From Candidatus Ruania gallistercoris (lineage in GTDB: Bacteria > Actinomycetota > Actinomycetes > Actinomycetales > Beutenbergiaceae): a DNA stretch of 56,947 nucleotides. The stretch is taken from the NCBI GenBank assembly GCA_019116305.1, contig DXBY01000164.1:1-56947 (forward strand), in the 5' to 3' direction. Shown one piece after another: positions 1 through 9,245 of this stretch. The notes beneath the pieces are model-generated. The model searched no databases. It was not told the origin of the DNA and saw nothing but the letters and a program-made list of their open reading frames with translations. Each line of letters begins with the position of its first letter. The first letter of the stretch is position 1. A program made the position numbers and the translations under genes.

Positions 1-396
1 GTGCTGCACGGTCGCCTCGGCGTGGACACTGCCGCCCGCGACGTCTACGTCGCCACCGTGGGCGGTGCGCGGGTGACCGAACCGGCCTGTGATCTGGCGA
101 TCGCGCTGGCGGTGGTCGGTGCGCGGCGCGACCTGACCGTGCACCACGGGCTGATCGCGATCGGCGAGGTCGGTCTCACCGGTGAGGTGCGCGCGGCGAT
201 CGGCCTGCCCCGGCGGTTGGCCGAGGCCGCCCGGCTCGGGTTCACCCGGGCGATCGTGCCCGCGACCGGCGAGCTGGGCACCGTACCGGAGAGCCTGGAG
301 GTGATCCGGGTGGCGAACCTGCACGAAGCGGTGGCCACCGCGGAGCGGGTGGAGAAGGTGCGCAACTCGGACCCGGTGCCGCTGCGCCGGGTCTGA
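1..396 (+). CDS. radA: DNA repair protein RadA, C-terminal part (5' end outside window)
   Basis: Translation resembles the RadA Lon-like C-terminal domain (VTEPACDLAIALAV...LIAIGEVGLTGEVR...RLAEAARLGF); directly upstream of disA. Confidence 0.9.
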   Translation: MLHGRLGVDTAARDVYVATVGGARVTEPACDLAIALAVVGARRDLTVHHGLIAIGEVGLTGEVRAAIGLPRRLAEAARLGFTRAIVPATGELGTVPESLEVIRVANLHEAVATAERVEKVRNSDPVPLRRV

Positions 397-560
397 GCAC
401 GCCGTCCCGAACGCGCACGCTCGGGCAGGGCTGTGGTGGCCGCCGGGTGCAGACGCGGCAGATGACCCCAGAACCAGGACCGCGACTCCCGAGCCGCAGC
501 AGTACCAGGCTCGCGTAGAGTGTGCTGCGACCGGCCCCACCTGCACGGAAGGAACCGTTG

Positions 561-1640
561 GTGCCCGATTCCACCATCGCCCCGATGCTGCGCGAGACAA
601 TGCGTGCCGTGGCGCCGGGCACGGAGCTTCGCGACGGCCTGGACCGCATCCTGCGCGGCCGCACCGGTGCGCTGATCGTCCTCGGCTATGACGAGACCGT
701 GGCCTCGATCTGCTCCGGGGGCTTCGAGCTGGATGTGCAGTTCTCCTCCACGCGGCTGCGGGAGCTGGCGAAGATGGACGGCGCCATCGTGGTGGACGAA
801 GGGGCGAAGCGGATCCTGCGCGCCGCGGTGCAGATGATCCCGGACGCGAGCATCGAGACCACGGAGTCCGGCACCCGGCACCGGACCGCCGAACGCGCCG
901 CCAAGCAGACCGGGTTCCCGGTGATCTCGGTGAGCCAGTCGATGCGCATCGTCGCGCTCTACGTGGGCGGGCAGCGGTACGTGCTCGAGGACTCCGAGGC
1001 GATCCTGTCCCGCGCGAACCAGGCGCTGGCCACGCTCGAGCGGTACAAGTCCCGCCTGGACGAGGTCTCCGGCACACTGTCCGCACTGGAGATCGAGGAC
1101 CTGGTGACCGTACGGGACGTCACCTCGGTGGTGCAGCGCCTGGAGATGGTGCGCCGGATCTCTGCGGAGATCTCCGACTACGTCGTCGAGCTGGGCACGA
1201 ACGGCCGGCTGCTCGCGCTGCAGTTCGACGAGCTGATCGGCGGGATCGGTCCGGGGCTAGAGCTGGTGGTCCGGGACTACCTGGATGACCGCGGTCCGCG
1301 CACTCTGGACGAGGTGCTGGACGCCCTGGCACACCTGGACTCGGCCCAGCTGATCGACCTGCCGCACATTGCCCGCATCCTCAGCATCGGTGGCCGGCAG
1401 GGTGAGTCGTTGGACTCTGCGATCGCTCCCCGCGGGATCCGGATGCTTACCCGGATCCCTCGTCTACCGATGTCGGTGGTGAACGCGCTCGCCGGGCACT
1501 TCGGCACCCTGCAGAAGATGCTCGCCGCCACCATCGACGACCTGGAGGTGGTGGAGGGGGTCGGCGCCCAACGAGCCCGGGCCGTGCGCGAGGGACTGTC
1601 CCGACAGGCTGAGGCTTCTCTGTTGGAACGCTTCTCCTGA
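561..1640 (+). CDS. disA: DNA integrity scanning diadenylate cyclase DisA
   Basis: DisA_N motifs (ALIVLGYDE, ICSGGFELD, DGAIVVDEGAKRILRAAVQ, SGTRHRTAERAAKQTG) and C-terminal HhH region (VEGVGAQRARAVREGL). GTG start at 561 chosen over the longer ORF start at 522. Confidence 0.95.
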   Translation: MPDSTIAPMLRETMRAVAPGTELRDGLDRILRGRTGALIVLGYDETVASICSGGFELDVQFSSTRLRELAKMDGAIVVDEGAKRILRAAVQMIPDASIETTESGTRHRTAERAAKQTGFPVISVSQSMRIVALYVGGQRYVLEDSEAILSRANQALATLERYKSRLDEVSGTLSALEIEDLVTVRDVTSVVQRLEMVRRISAEISDYVVELGTNGRLLALQFDELIGGIGPGLELVVRDYLDDRGPRTLDEVLDALAHLDSAQLIDLPHIARILSIGGRQGESLDSAIAPRGIRMLTRIPRLPMSVVNALAGHFGTLQKMLAATIDDLEVVEGVGAQRARAVREGLSRQAEASLLERFS

Positions 1641-1699
1641 TCGCCTCCTCAGGCTCGGCGCGCAACGTCCGGAGCCAGCATCCACCGGCTCGGTAAGGT

Positions 1700-2644
1700 T
1701 CAGTTCAAGGTGAGCGCCTGACGTTCGGTGACCGCACCGTCGTCGACGGCGAGACTCACCTGCACCCGGTAGGCACCCGCCCGCGCTTCCCGAGTATCGC
1801 TCGGGCACTCGGCCGCGCTCCGGCGCCCGCTCCAGGTGATCGTGCGCTCCTCGACGGCCCCGGTGGCGAGCAGGATCCGCTGCTCCTCCCGGCCCGCCGG
1901 GCACTGCGCTGTGGTCCAGACGGTGTCATCGCCGGAGGTGACCGCCAGCTCCAGGCTCGCGTTGCCCACGTCCAGCAGGCACGGCACCTGCCCGGTGTTC
2001 GTGATCGTGACCGGCACCTCCACCTGGGAACCAGCGGCCACGGTACCTCCGGCCGACCCGAGCTCGAGCGAGACCGCTTCGGACTGGCAGCCGACCGGGT
2101 TGGCGAGAGCCTCTTCGTCCGGACCCGTGGAATCCTCTGTGGGCTCAGAGGTCGGTTCGGCGCTCGACGGGCCGAAGCGCTCCAGCAGCAGCGGCACGCC
2201 CTGCACAGCACCGAACGCCACCCCGGCCACCAGGAGCAGGGCGAGCACACCGACCACAGCGCGCCGCCGCCGGAACGTGGCGGCGCGCTCCTTCGCCGCC
2301 TGGCCGCGGGTGCTGCGGGCCGGCGCTCCCCGGGCCGGCGTGCCCCGGGACGCAGGATCACCGGTGGCGCGCTGCCGGGTGGTGCCGGACTTGCCGGCCG
2401 GGTTCCGCACCTGCGTGGCGGCGCCGCGCCGCTTCGACCCGGAGCCGGCCCGCGCCGCCGGTGCAGACGGCTTCCCGCTGTTCCCCCGCTTCGCCGGGGC
2501 CGGCTTCCCGGTGTTCCCCCGCTTCGCCGCAGGACGCTTCGCCGAGGCCGCCCGGTTGGCGGAACTGCTCCCGGTCGCGCCACGCCGCCCATCACGACCG
2601 GAGCCGCCGGTTCGGCGTTCGGGAGGACGGGGCTGTTTCGACAC
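1700..2644 (-). CDS. Hypothetical single-TM protein with long basic low-complexity N-terminus and extracellular domain
   Basis: Lys/Arg/Ala/Gly/Pro-rich N-term (KRGNTGKPAPAKRGNSGKP), TM (AVVGVLALLLVAGVAFGAVQGVPLLL), then an acidic linker and a beta-rich domain with Cys residues. Confidence 0.7.
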   Translation of the reverse strand: MSKQPRPPERRTGGSGRDGRRGATGSSSANRAASAKRPAAKRGNTGKPAPAKRGNSGKPSAPAARAGSGSKRRGAATQVRNPAGKSGTTRQRATGDPASRGTPARGAPARSTRGQAAKERAATFRRRRAVVGVLALLLVAGVAFGAVQGVPLLLERFGPSSAEPTSEPTEDSTGPDEEALANPVGCQSEAVSLELGSAGGTVAAGSQVEVPVTITNTGQVPCLLDVGNASLELAVTSGDDTVWTTAQCPAGREEQRILLATGAVEERTITWSGRRSAAECPSDTREARAGAYRVQVSLAVDDGAVTERQALTLN

Positions 2645-2727
2645 GACCTGAAGGTAACCCGCCGGCCGTGGCTCAGCCGCGCATACGCGCCGGGACCCGG
2701 CAAGGCCACCCGGTCAGGTGCACGCGC

Positions 2728-3123
2728 TCACCGCCGGGGCTTGCGCGCGGCCTTGGCCACCTTCTGCCGGCGCACCCGCTCCTCTTCGGCCTGCACCTCC
2801 CGATGCACCTGGCGTTCCTGCTCCAACCAGGCCGGGAGTTCTGCCCGGAGGGCATCGATCTCCGCAGTGGTGAGCGCTTCGTCGGCACCCGAGCGGATCA
2901 GCCCCGCGATCGAGACCGCGAGCCGACCTGCCACCACCGGTCGGGGGTGCGGACCCTCGCGCCGCAGTGTCTGTAGCCACTCCGGCGGGTGCCGCTCGAG
3001 CTCCGCCAGCTCCGCACGCGTCAACCACGCGGACTGGAACTCCTCCGGTGCCGCGGGCAGGTAGATGCCCAGCTTCTTCGCCGCCGTGATCGGCTTCATC
3101 CGCTGGTCGCCGCTGGCACTCAT
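2728..3123 (-). CDS. DUF5997 family protein
   Basis: KKLGIYLPAAPEEFQ...PPEWLQTLRREGPHPRPVVAGRLAVSIAGLIRSG...LTTAEIDAL is the DUF5997-type sequence; ATG at 3123 chosen. Confidence 0.75.
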   Translation of the reverse strand: MSASGDQRMKPITAAKKLGIYLPAAPEEFQSAWLTRAELAELERHPPEWLQTLRREGPHPRPVVAGRLAVSIAGLIRSGADEALTTAEIDALRAELPAWLEQERQVHREVQAEEERVRRQKVAKAARKPRR

Positions 3124-3257
3124 CGGTACTCCTTGGTCCCGTGACGCTGCCGTGCGGGAGCCGGGCGCCCCGCACCTCTCGACAGACCCTCTGGCCGCAC
3201 CGGCCACAGACTCCTCACGCTCATCTGTGCAGTATGCCCCGCCGATACCCTGTATGA

Positions 3258-4070
3258 ATGCCAGTTGCCCCGTTTCGGCTCGGATACGTGCCCGGCGTCA
3301 CTCCCGCCAAGTGGGTGCGGACCTGGTCCGAACGCCACCGGCTCCGGCTGGAGCTGGTGGCGCTGACCTCCCCGACCGCAGCAGCGGCACTGGCTGAACG
3401 CCGAGTCGATGCCGCACTGCTGCGCCCACCGGTGGACCCGGAGACCGTCAGCGCCATCCCCCTCTACACCGAAGTCACCGTGGTGGTCGCCGCCAGGGAC
3501 CACCCGCTGGCAGCCCTGGAGGCCGACGAGCAGGCCACGGCCGCCGATCTGGCCGGTGAGGTGCTGCTGCACCCGCTGGACGACGTCTACCCCGGCACCG
3601 GCCATCTCCCCGCCACGGTGCTGGACCACCGGCCGGACACCACCGCGGAGGCGATCGAGCTCGCCGCCGCTGGCACCGGGCTCCTGATCGTGCCGATGTC
3701 CCTGGCGCGGCTGCACCACCGCCGCGACCTGGTGCACCGCACGTTGGCCGGCGCCCCTGGGGCACCGGTGCTGCTCGCCTGGCTCACCGAGCACACCACC
3801 GAGGCTGTGGAGGACTTCATCGGCATCGTCCGCGGGCGCACGGTCAATTCCACCCGCGGGCGCCGGCTCGATGCGCAGCGCGACCCACCGGAGCAGAGCG
3901 ACCCGCCGGCACAGACCGGGACACGCTCACGGTCTGCCGCCCGGCGGGGCGGCCCCGCTGCCCGGAGCAGCCGTGGCCAGGGCGAGTCGACCACCGCAGG
4001 GGGGCGCCGCCGTCGGCCATCCTCAGCACGAGGGAAACGGCCCGGGCCACGCCGCAAGGGCCGCCGATGA
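3258..4070 (+). CDS. LysR-type substrate-binding-domain protein without N-terminal wHTH, with basic C-terminal tail
   Basis: Starts directly with FRLGYVPGVTPAKWVRTWSER..., typical of the LysR effector domain; C-term GGRRRRPSSARGKRPGPRRKGRR. Confidence 0.75.
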   Translation: MPVAPFRLGYVPGVTPAKWVRTWSERHRLRLELVALTSPTAAAALAERRVDAALLRPPVDPETVSAIPLYTEVTVVVAARDHPLAALEADEQATAADLAGEVLLHPLDDVYPGTGHLPATVLDHRPDTTAEAIELAAAGTGLLIVPMSLARLHHRRDLVHRTLAGAPGAPVLLAWLTEHTTEAVEDFIGIVRGRTVNSTRGRRLDAQRDPPEQSDPPAQTGTRSRSAARRGGPAARSSRGQGESTTAGGRRRRPSSARGKRPGPRRKGRR

Positions 4071-4987
4071 CCAGCCCGGCACCGGTGGACCAGGCGGCGC
4101 TGCGCCGCGAGGTCCTGCGCTGGTACCGCGACCACGCTCGCGACCTGCCCTGGCGCCGGGCGGGAGCGAGCCCATGGGGCGTGCTGGTCAGTGAGGTGAT
4201 GCTGCAGCAGACCCCAGTGGTGCGGGTGGAGCCCCGGTGGCGGGAGTGGATGACCCGCTGGCCCACCCCGGCGCACCTGGCGGCCGCGCCGACCGCCGAG
4301 GTACTGAAGGCCTGGGACCGGTTGGGGTACCCCCGCCGCGCCCTGCGGCTGCGCGAGGCCGCCCGGGCGATCACCACTGAGCACGGCGGCACGGTACCGG
4401 CCGACGAGCAGACGCTGCGCAGCCTGCCCGGGATCGGCGACTACACCGCCGCTGCCGTCGCTGCGTTCGCCTACCGGCGCCGCGCCGTGGTGCTGGACAC
4501 CAATGTGCGCCGCGTGCTCGCCCGGGCGGTCGGTGGCCAGGCCCTGCCGCCGCCCTCGCCCCGGCGGTCCGAACGTGAGCTGGCCGAGGCGCTGCTCCCC
4601 GCCGACGGCGCAGCCTCCGCGCGCTGGAACGTCGCCGTGATGGAGCTGGGCGCCCTGGTCTGTACCGCCCGCAGCCCCCGGTGCGAGCAGTGCCCGATCG
4701 CCCGCCGGTGCACCTGGGTGGCAGCCGGACGCCCCGCGGATGCGCACGCTGCTCGACGGCGCACCCAGGCCTGGCACGGGACCGATCGGCAGGCCCGGGG
4801 CCGGGTGATGGCCGCACTACGCCAGCAGGACCAGCTGTCCGCGGCCGAGGTGGTGGACCTGTGGCCCGACACCGAGCAACGCAGCCGGATCCTGGCCGGC
4901 CTGGTCACGGACGGGCTGGTCGAGGCGGAACGGGACGCCGACGGCGTACCCCTCGCCTACCGGCTACCCACCGCGGACTCGCACTAG
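4067..4987 (+). CDS. mutY: A/G-specific adenine glycosylase
   Basis: PWGVLVSEVMLQQTPV, LPGIGDYTAAAVAAFAY, VLDTNVRRVLAR, and the 4Fe-4S Cys pattern CTARSPRCEQCPIARRC. Confidence 0.93.
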   Translation: MTSPAPVDQAALRREVLRWYRDHARDLPWRRAGASPWGVLVSEVMLQQTPVVRVEPRWREWMTRWPTPAHLAAAPTAEVLKAWDRLGYPRRALRLREAARAITTEHGGTVPADEQTLRSLPGIGDYTAAAVAAFAYRRRAVVLDTNVRRVLARAVGGQALPPPSPRRSERELAEALLPADGAASARWNVAVMELGALVCTARSPRCEQCPIARRCTWVAAGRPADAHAARRRTQAWHGTDRQARGRVMAALRQQDQLSAAEVVDLWPDTEQRSRILAGLVTDGLVEAERDADGVPLAYRLPTADSH

Positions 4988-5162
4988 CCCGTCGGGCAGC
5001 ATCCGCGCCCATCGCGGCTCCGGTGCGGACCTCGTGCCCGGCCGGTCGGGTCCACGCATCCCCGCCGCCGGACCGGCCCTGTCCACGTGCCCCCCTCCGC
5101 CTCGTCCGCCGAGCTGCCATGTTTGCGGTCCGTCGCGCAGATCGATACGCTTCTGCATGTTC

Positions 5163-5192
5163 ATTCACGGGTGCGTGAATAATCTTCACGCA
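5163..5192. promoter_or_regulatory. Overlapping palindromes upstream of GH140-like gene (candidate operator)
   Basis: ATTCAC-gggtgc-GTGAAT (5163-5180) overlaps the perfect 8-bp inverted repeat TGCGTGAA-taatc-TTCACGCA (5172-5192), about 33 bp before the GTG start. Confidence 0.5.
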
Positions 5193-5224
5193 TCCGGAGC
5201 GCTCACACTCTCGGGGAGAACACC

Positions 5225-6778
5225 GTGTCGGATCACAGGCAAAGCAGACTGGACCACCACGCAGAGACCGGACTCTCACGCCGGCGGATGCTCGCGGCCA
5301 GCGTTGCAGCAGGGCTGGGCACCGCCGTCGCGGCAGCTCCGGCCGCAGCCGGAACTCGCGATGCGACCGCGTCCGCCGGCGCCGGCGTCCGCAGTGGCGG
5401 CGGAGACATCGCACGTCTGGACGGACCGTGGCAGAACGGACGGCTGCAGGTCTCCGAGAACGGGCGCTTCCTGCAGCACGAGAACGGCACCCCGTTCTTC
5501 TGGACTGCCGATACCGCCTGGTTGCTGCACAAGCTCTCCCGTGAGGAGGTCCGGCAGTACTTCGACGACCGGCGGGAGAAGCAGTTCAACGTCGTGCTCC
5601 TGCAGGTCATCCCGGCGAACCTGGCGTACGCGGACTACTACGGCAACACCCCGTTCGTGCGCGACAACATCCGCCGGCCCAATCCCGAGTACTGGGACCA
5701 TGTGACGCACATGGTGGAAGAAGCCGGACGTGCGGGTATCTACATGGCGATGAACGCCGTCTGGCGCAACATCGTCAAGGACGGACTGATGAACGCCCGA
5801 GACGCGGCCTGGTACGGCCGCTGGCTCGCCCGCCGGTACCGGGACTATCCGAACATCGTCTGGCTCATCGGCGGCGACTCGGTCGGCCACCAGCAGATGG
5901 ACGTGTGGCTACGTCTCGCCGAAACGATCCGGGCCGAAGACCCGGACCACCTGATGACCTACCACCCGAACGGCCGCTTCTCCTCCTCGACCTGGTTCCA
6001 CAACGAGCCCTGGCTGGACTTCAACATGTTCCAGTCCGGGCACCGCAACTACGCCCAGACCTACGAGGGCGTGTCCCCCACCTACGACAGCATCGACGTG
6101 CCGACGTACTGGAAGGCCGAGGACAACTGGATGTACGCCCACGAGGACTACTCCCGCTATCCGGCCAAACCGACCATGGACGGCGAACCGAGCTACGAGC
6201 GGGTGCACCAGGGCCTGCACGACTTCTCGACGCCGTTCTGGGACGACGCCGACACCCGCCGGTACGCCTACTGGTCGGTCTTCGGCGGGTCCTGCGGCCA
6301 CACCTACGGCAACGGAGGCGTGATGCCGATGCACGTGGAGTCGGACGGTCCGGTGAACGGGTACGACGTCGAGAAGTACTGGTACGAGGCGATCCACGAT
6401 CCCGGCGCCGGGCAGATGCGACACCTGCAGAACCTCATGCTGTCCCGTCCCTACTTCCAGCGGATCCCCGGTCCGACGTTGGTCGAGGGAGACCCGGGAT
6501 ACCGGCACGACCGGGTGGTGGCGACCTACGGGGAGCAGTACGCGTTCGCCTACATCCACACCGGTCGCTCGTTCTCGCTGCACCTGGGCGAGCTCTCCGG
6601 CGATCGGGTCCTCGGCTGGTGGTACGACCCGAGAACCGGCAGCAGCACCCGGATCGGCGAGTTCGACAACACCGGCGTGCAGACCTTCGACCCGCCCAGC
6701 GACGACGACTGGGTCCTGGTCCTGGACGACGCGTCCCAGGAGTTCGGCGCACCGGGTGAACCGATGCAGCACTCCTGA
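5225..6778 (+). CDS. Tat-exported DUF4038/apiosidase-like (GH140-type) glycoside hydrolase
   Basis: Tat signal (LSRRRMLAASVAAGLGTAVAAAPAAAG); RFLQHENGTPFFWTADTAWLLHKLSREEVRQYFDDRREKQFNVVLLQ, VWLIGGD and GEPSYE motifs of the DUF4038 apiosidase-like family; C-terminal collagen-binding-like DUF. Confidence 0.8.
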   Translation: MSDHRQSRLDHHAETGLSRRRMLAASVAAGLGTAVAAAPAAAGTRDATASAGAGVRSGGGDIARLDGPWQNGRLQVSENGRFLQHENGTPFFWTADTAWLLHKLSREEVRQYFDDRREKQFNVVLLQVIPANLAYADYYGNTPFVRDNIRRPNPEYWDHVTHMVEEAGRAGIYMAMNAVWRNIVKDGLMNARDAAWYGRWLARRYRDYPNIVWLIGGDSVGHQQMDVWLRLAETIRAEDPDHLMTYHPNGRFSSSTWFHNEPWLDFNMFQSGHRNYAQTYEGVSPTYDSIDVPTYWKAEDNWMYAHEDYSRYPAKPTMDGEPSYERVHQGLHDFSTPFWDDADTRRYAYWSVFGGSCGHTYGNGGVMPMHVESDGPVNGYDVEKYWYEAIHDPGAGQMRHLQNLMLSRPYFQRIPGPTLVEGDPGYRHDRVVATYGEQYAFAYIHTGRSFSLHLGELSGDRVLGWWYDPRTGSSTRIGEFDNTGVQTFDPPSDDDWVLVLDDASQEFGAPGEPMQHS

Positions 6779-6827
6779 GCAGCGAACCTGGCCGGGCCGG
6801 TCGCGGAGGTCGTCGCCACCCCACGGC

Positions 6828-6869
6828 CTCGACCGCGAGCGCGTGCTTGCGTGCGCGCTCGCGGTCGAG
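6828..6869. terminator. Strong hairpin downstream of GH140-like gene
   Basis: CTCGACCGCGAGCGCG (6828-6843) and CGCGCTCGCGGTCGAG (6854-6869): perfect 16-bp stem, 10-nt loop. Confidence 0.75.
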
Positions 6870-7002
6870 AACACTGAACGCCGTCGCACCCGCCCGCTCA
6901 GACCGTTCCACCCCCCCCCTACCGCTGACGTCCTGACCGGGCACCAGGAGCAGCCCGCCGACAACTGCGGGCGATCGGTGCGCCGGTGGAGCAGGAGGTT
7001 TC

Positions 7003-7521
7003 GTGAACAGGGACGAGGACGCAGCGCTGGAGGATGTCGCCATCGCCCGCGCATTGCGCGGGCACACCCGCACCCTGCTGCTGATGTGCGCTGCGTGCGC
7101 CGTGCTGGCCCTGCTCGGCGCCGGAGCCCTGAGCATGGCCGGGCAGTACCGCTCCGATGTGCGGATCGTGGCCGGGCTGTCCCTGCTCGCCGGCGCCCAG
7201 CTGCTCGCGATCACCGCCGCCGCGATCGCCGGCATGGGCTGGCTGACGATCGTGCGTGGGGTGGGCGAACCAGGCAGCCGGAGCAGCCAGGACGCCGCCC
7301 GCCGCGAGCTCCCGCAACGAGAGGTCGCCCGCACCGCCCGGCGGCTGGCCGTGCTGCTGCGCCTGGTCATCGCACTGGCGGTCGTGGGCGTGACCGTCTG
7401 GGCGATCGTGGACATCGCTGCCGTGATCGGGGCCGCGGTCGGCGCCGTGCTGCTGCTGCAGCTCGCAGTGGTGCTCGCGATCGTGCGGGTGAACGTCCTG
7501 CTCCGGCCCCGCCTGCCCTGA
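7003..7521 (+). CDS. Small multi-TM hypothetical membrane protein
   Basis: Hydrophobic segments LLLMCAACAVLALLGAGALSMAG, LSLLAGAQLLAITAAAIAGMGW, LLRLVIALAVVGVTVWAIVDIAAVIGAAVGAVLLLQLAVVLAIV; GTG start preceded by aggagg. Confidence 0.75.
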   Translation: MNRDEDAALEDVAIARALRGHTRTLLLMCAACAVLALLGAGALSMAGQYRSDVRIVAGLSLLAGAQLLAITAAAIAGMGWLTIVRGVGEPGSRSSQDAARRELPQREVARTARRLAVLLRLVIALAVVGVTVWAIVDIAAVIGAAVGAVLLLQLAVVLAIVRVNVLLRPRLP

Positions 7522-7542
7522 GGCCGGCAGGCCGGCCAGAGC

Positions 7543-8067
7543 TCAGTCCAGACGGCGCAGCATCCGCGTGTTGCCCAACGTGTTCGGTTTCACCCGAGCC
7601 AGGTCGAGGAACTCGGCGATCCCATCGTCCCGGGAGAGCAACAGCTCCAGGTAGACCTCGCGGTCCACCACGTCACCCTCGATCGGTGTGAATCCGTGAC
7701 CGGTGAAGAAGTCGACCTCGAAGGTCAGGCAGAACACCTGGGTCAGCCCGTAGGCACGGGCACGGTCGAGCAGCGCCTCGAGCAGCTCGTGCCCCACTCC
7801 GGTACCCCGCCGATCCGGCCGGACGGCGAGCGTGCGCACCTCCCCGAGGTCTTCCCACATCACGTGCAGGGCACCGCACCCGATCACCTCACCGGTCACC
7901 GGCTCCTCGGCCACCAGGAACTCCGGGACGGACTCGAAGTAGCCGACCAGGTCCTTGGCCAGCAGGATGCGGTCCTCGGCGTAGGGGTCGACGATCGTGC
8001 GGATCGTGCGCGCGTCTACGGGCAGTGCGGGCCGGATCACCGGCCGGGGCGGATCGGCAGCAGTCAC
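7543..8067 (-). CDS. Amino-acid N-acetyltransferase (GNAT, ArgA-like)
   Basis: GNAT motif VRTLAVRPDRRGTGVGHELLEALLDRARAYG; FCLTFEVDFFTGHGF; PNTLGNTRML at the C-term. Confidence 0.8.
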   Translation of the reverse strand: MTAADPPRPVIRPALPVDARTIRTIVDPYAEDRILLAKDLVGYFESVPEFLVAEEPVTGEVIGCGALHVMWEDLGEVRTLAVRPDRRGTGVGHELLEALLDRARAYGLTQVFCLTFEVDFFTGHGFTPIEGDVVDREVYLELLLSRDDGIAEFLDLARVKPNTLGNTRMLRRLD

Positions 8068-8071
8068 CTGC

Positions 8072-9037
8072 TCAGCCTGCCACGGTCTCCGGGTTCAGAC
8101 GTTCCAACAGCAGCCGCGCCGTGGTCTCGTCGGTGACCAGGTCCGTGGCCACCCGGGCCCGCAACGCGCCGAGCAGGGCAGGGACCTTCGCCGCTCCCAC
8201 GCCCACGCAGACGCGCCGACCCAGCGTGCGCAGCTCGTGCGGCGTGGGGCCGGTCGCCCGGGTGTTGATGGCGATGTCCCGGTAGGTGCCGTCCTCCCGC
8301 AGGAAGACCGTGCACACGTCCCCGACCACCCGGTCCGCGGCCAGCTCATTCATCTCCGCATCATCGAGATACCCCGCGTTGTACACGTGCGAGGGCACAT
8401 CGGCGGCGAGTGCGCCGACCCCGAACAGCGCGAGGTCCACCCGCCGCTGCACCGCCAGCACCCTGCGGATGCTGCGTTCGCGCCACATCGCCTCCTTGGT
8501 CGCGGCGAAGTCGAAGAACGCGGGAACCGGGAACAGGTACGGCGTGGAGTCGAACACGGTGGCGATGGTGGAGACCAGATCGCCGGCGTAGGTCACGCCA
8601 CCGGCATAGGTGTTCGCGGCGCCGTTCAGCTGCACCACGATGCTGCCCCGGGCAGGGCTTGGGCTCAGGTGCCGGGTGATCGCGGTCACCGTGGTCCCCC
8701 ACGCCACGCCGATCACCATGTCCGGGCGCACCCACTCGGTGACCAGACCCGCCGCCACCATCGCCACCTGCTCCAGCCGCTGCAGCTCGCTGGCACGTTC
8801 GCGCACCGGCACCACGTGCGCCTGGATACCGAAGGTCGCGGCCAGCCGGTGCCCGAGGTCTGCGCCGGTCCCGCTGGGGCGCCGCAGCGAGATGCGCACG
8901 AGGCCCTCGTCCCGGGCCGCCTTGATCAGGCGGGACACCGTGGACCGGGATACCCCGAGCGTCCCGGCGATGACCTCCATCGTCTGGTCCTGGAGGTAGT
9001 ACATCGTCGCAGCCCGGTACGCCTCGTCCTCACGCAC
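8072..9037 (-). CDS. SorC/DeoR-type sugar-binding transcriptional regulator
   Basis: HTH (MEVIAGTLGVSRSTVSRLIKAARDEGLVRI) and SorC effector-domain motifs (GVAWGTTVTAI, LNGAANTYAG, GVGA). Start at GTG (VREDEAYRAA). Confidence 0.85.
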   Translation of the reverse strand: MREDEAYRAATMYYLQDQTMEVIAGTLGVSRSTVSRLIKAARDEGLVRISLRRPSGTGADLGHRLAATFGIQAHVVPVRERASELQRLEQVAMVAAGLVTEWVRPDMVIGVAWGTTVTAITRHLSPSPARGSIVVQLNGAANTYAGGVTYAGDLVSTIATVFDSTPYLFPVPAFFDFAATKEAMWRERSIRRVLAVQRRVDLALFGVGALAADVPSHVYNAGYLDDAEMNELAADRVVGDVCTVFLREDGTYRDIAINTRATGPTPHELRTLGRRVCVGVGAAKVPALLGALRARVATDLVTDETTARLLLERLNPETVAG

Positions 9038-9062
9038 TCGTTCATCCTTTCCGCGCCCGCCA

Positions 9063-9098
9063 TGCACGTTCGTGCACGATGGTTGCGCACTCGTGCGC
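9063..9098. promoter_or_regulatory. Two tandem palindromic sites between SorC regulator and glpK (candidate operators)
   Basis: TGCACGttCGTGCA (9063-9076) and GCGCACtcGTGCGC (9085-9098), both perfect 6+2+6 palindromes, 22 bp start-to-start. Confidence 0.6.
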
Positions 9099-9245
9099 CG
9101 GGGGCAACTATGACCATCAGGCGACCGTGCAACCACACCGACGTGCCGGAGCGGGGTTCGCTACCGAGGGCGTCGGGAGGAAGCGACGGGTCGTGAGGAA
9201 GCGTCCAGCAACTCCGCCGCCGCGGAGCCCTAGGAAAGGAACGCC

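Noticed and set aside
6911-6919. Run of nine C residues, possible phase-variation tract
   Set aside because: Not inside a coding region and only a single homopolymer; no promoter spacing evidence. Kept as background.
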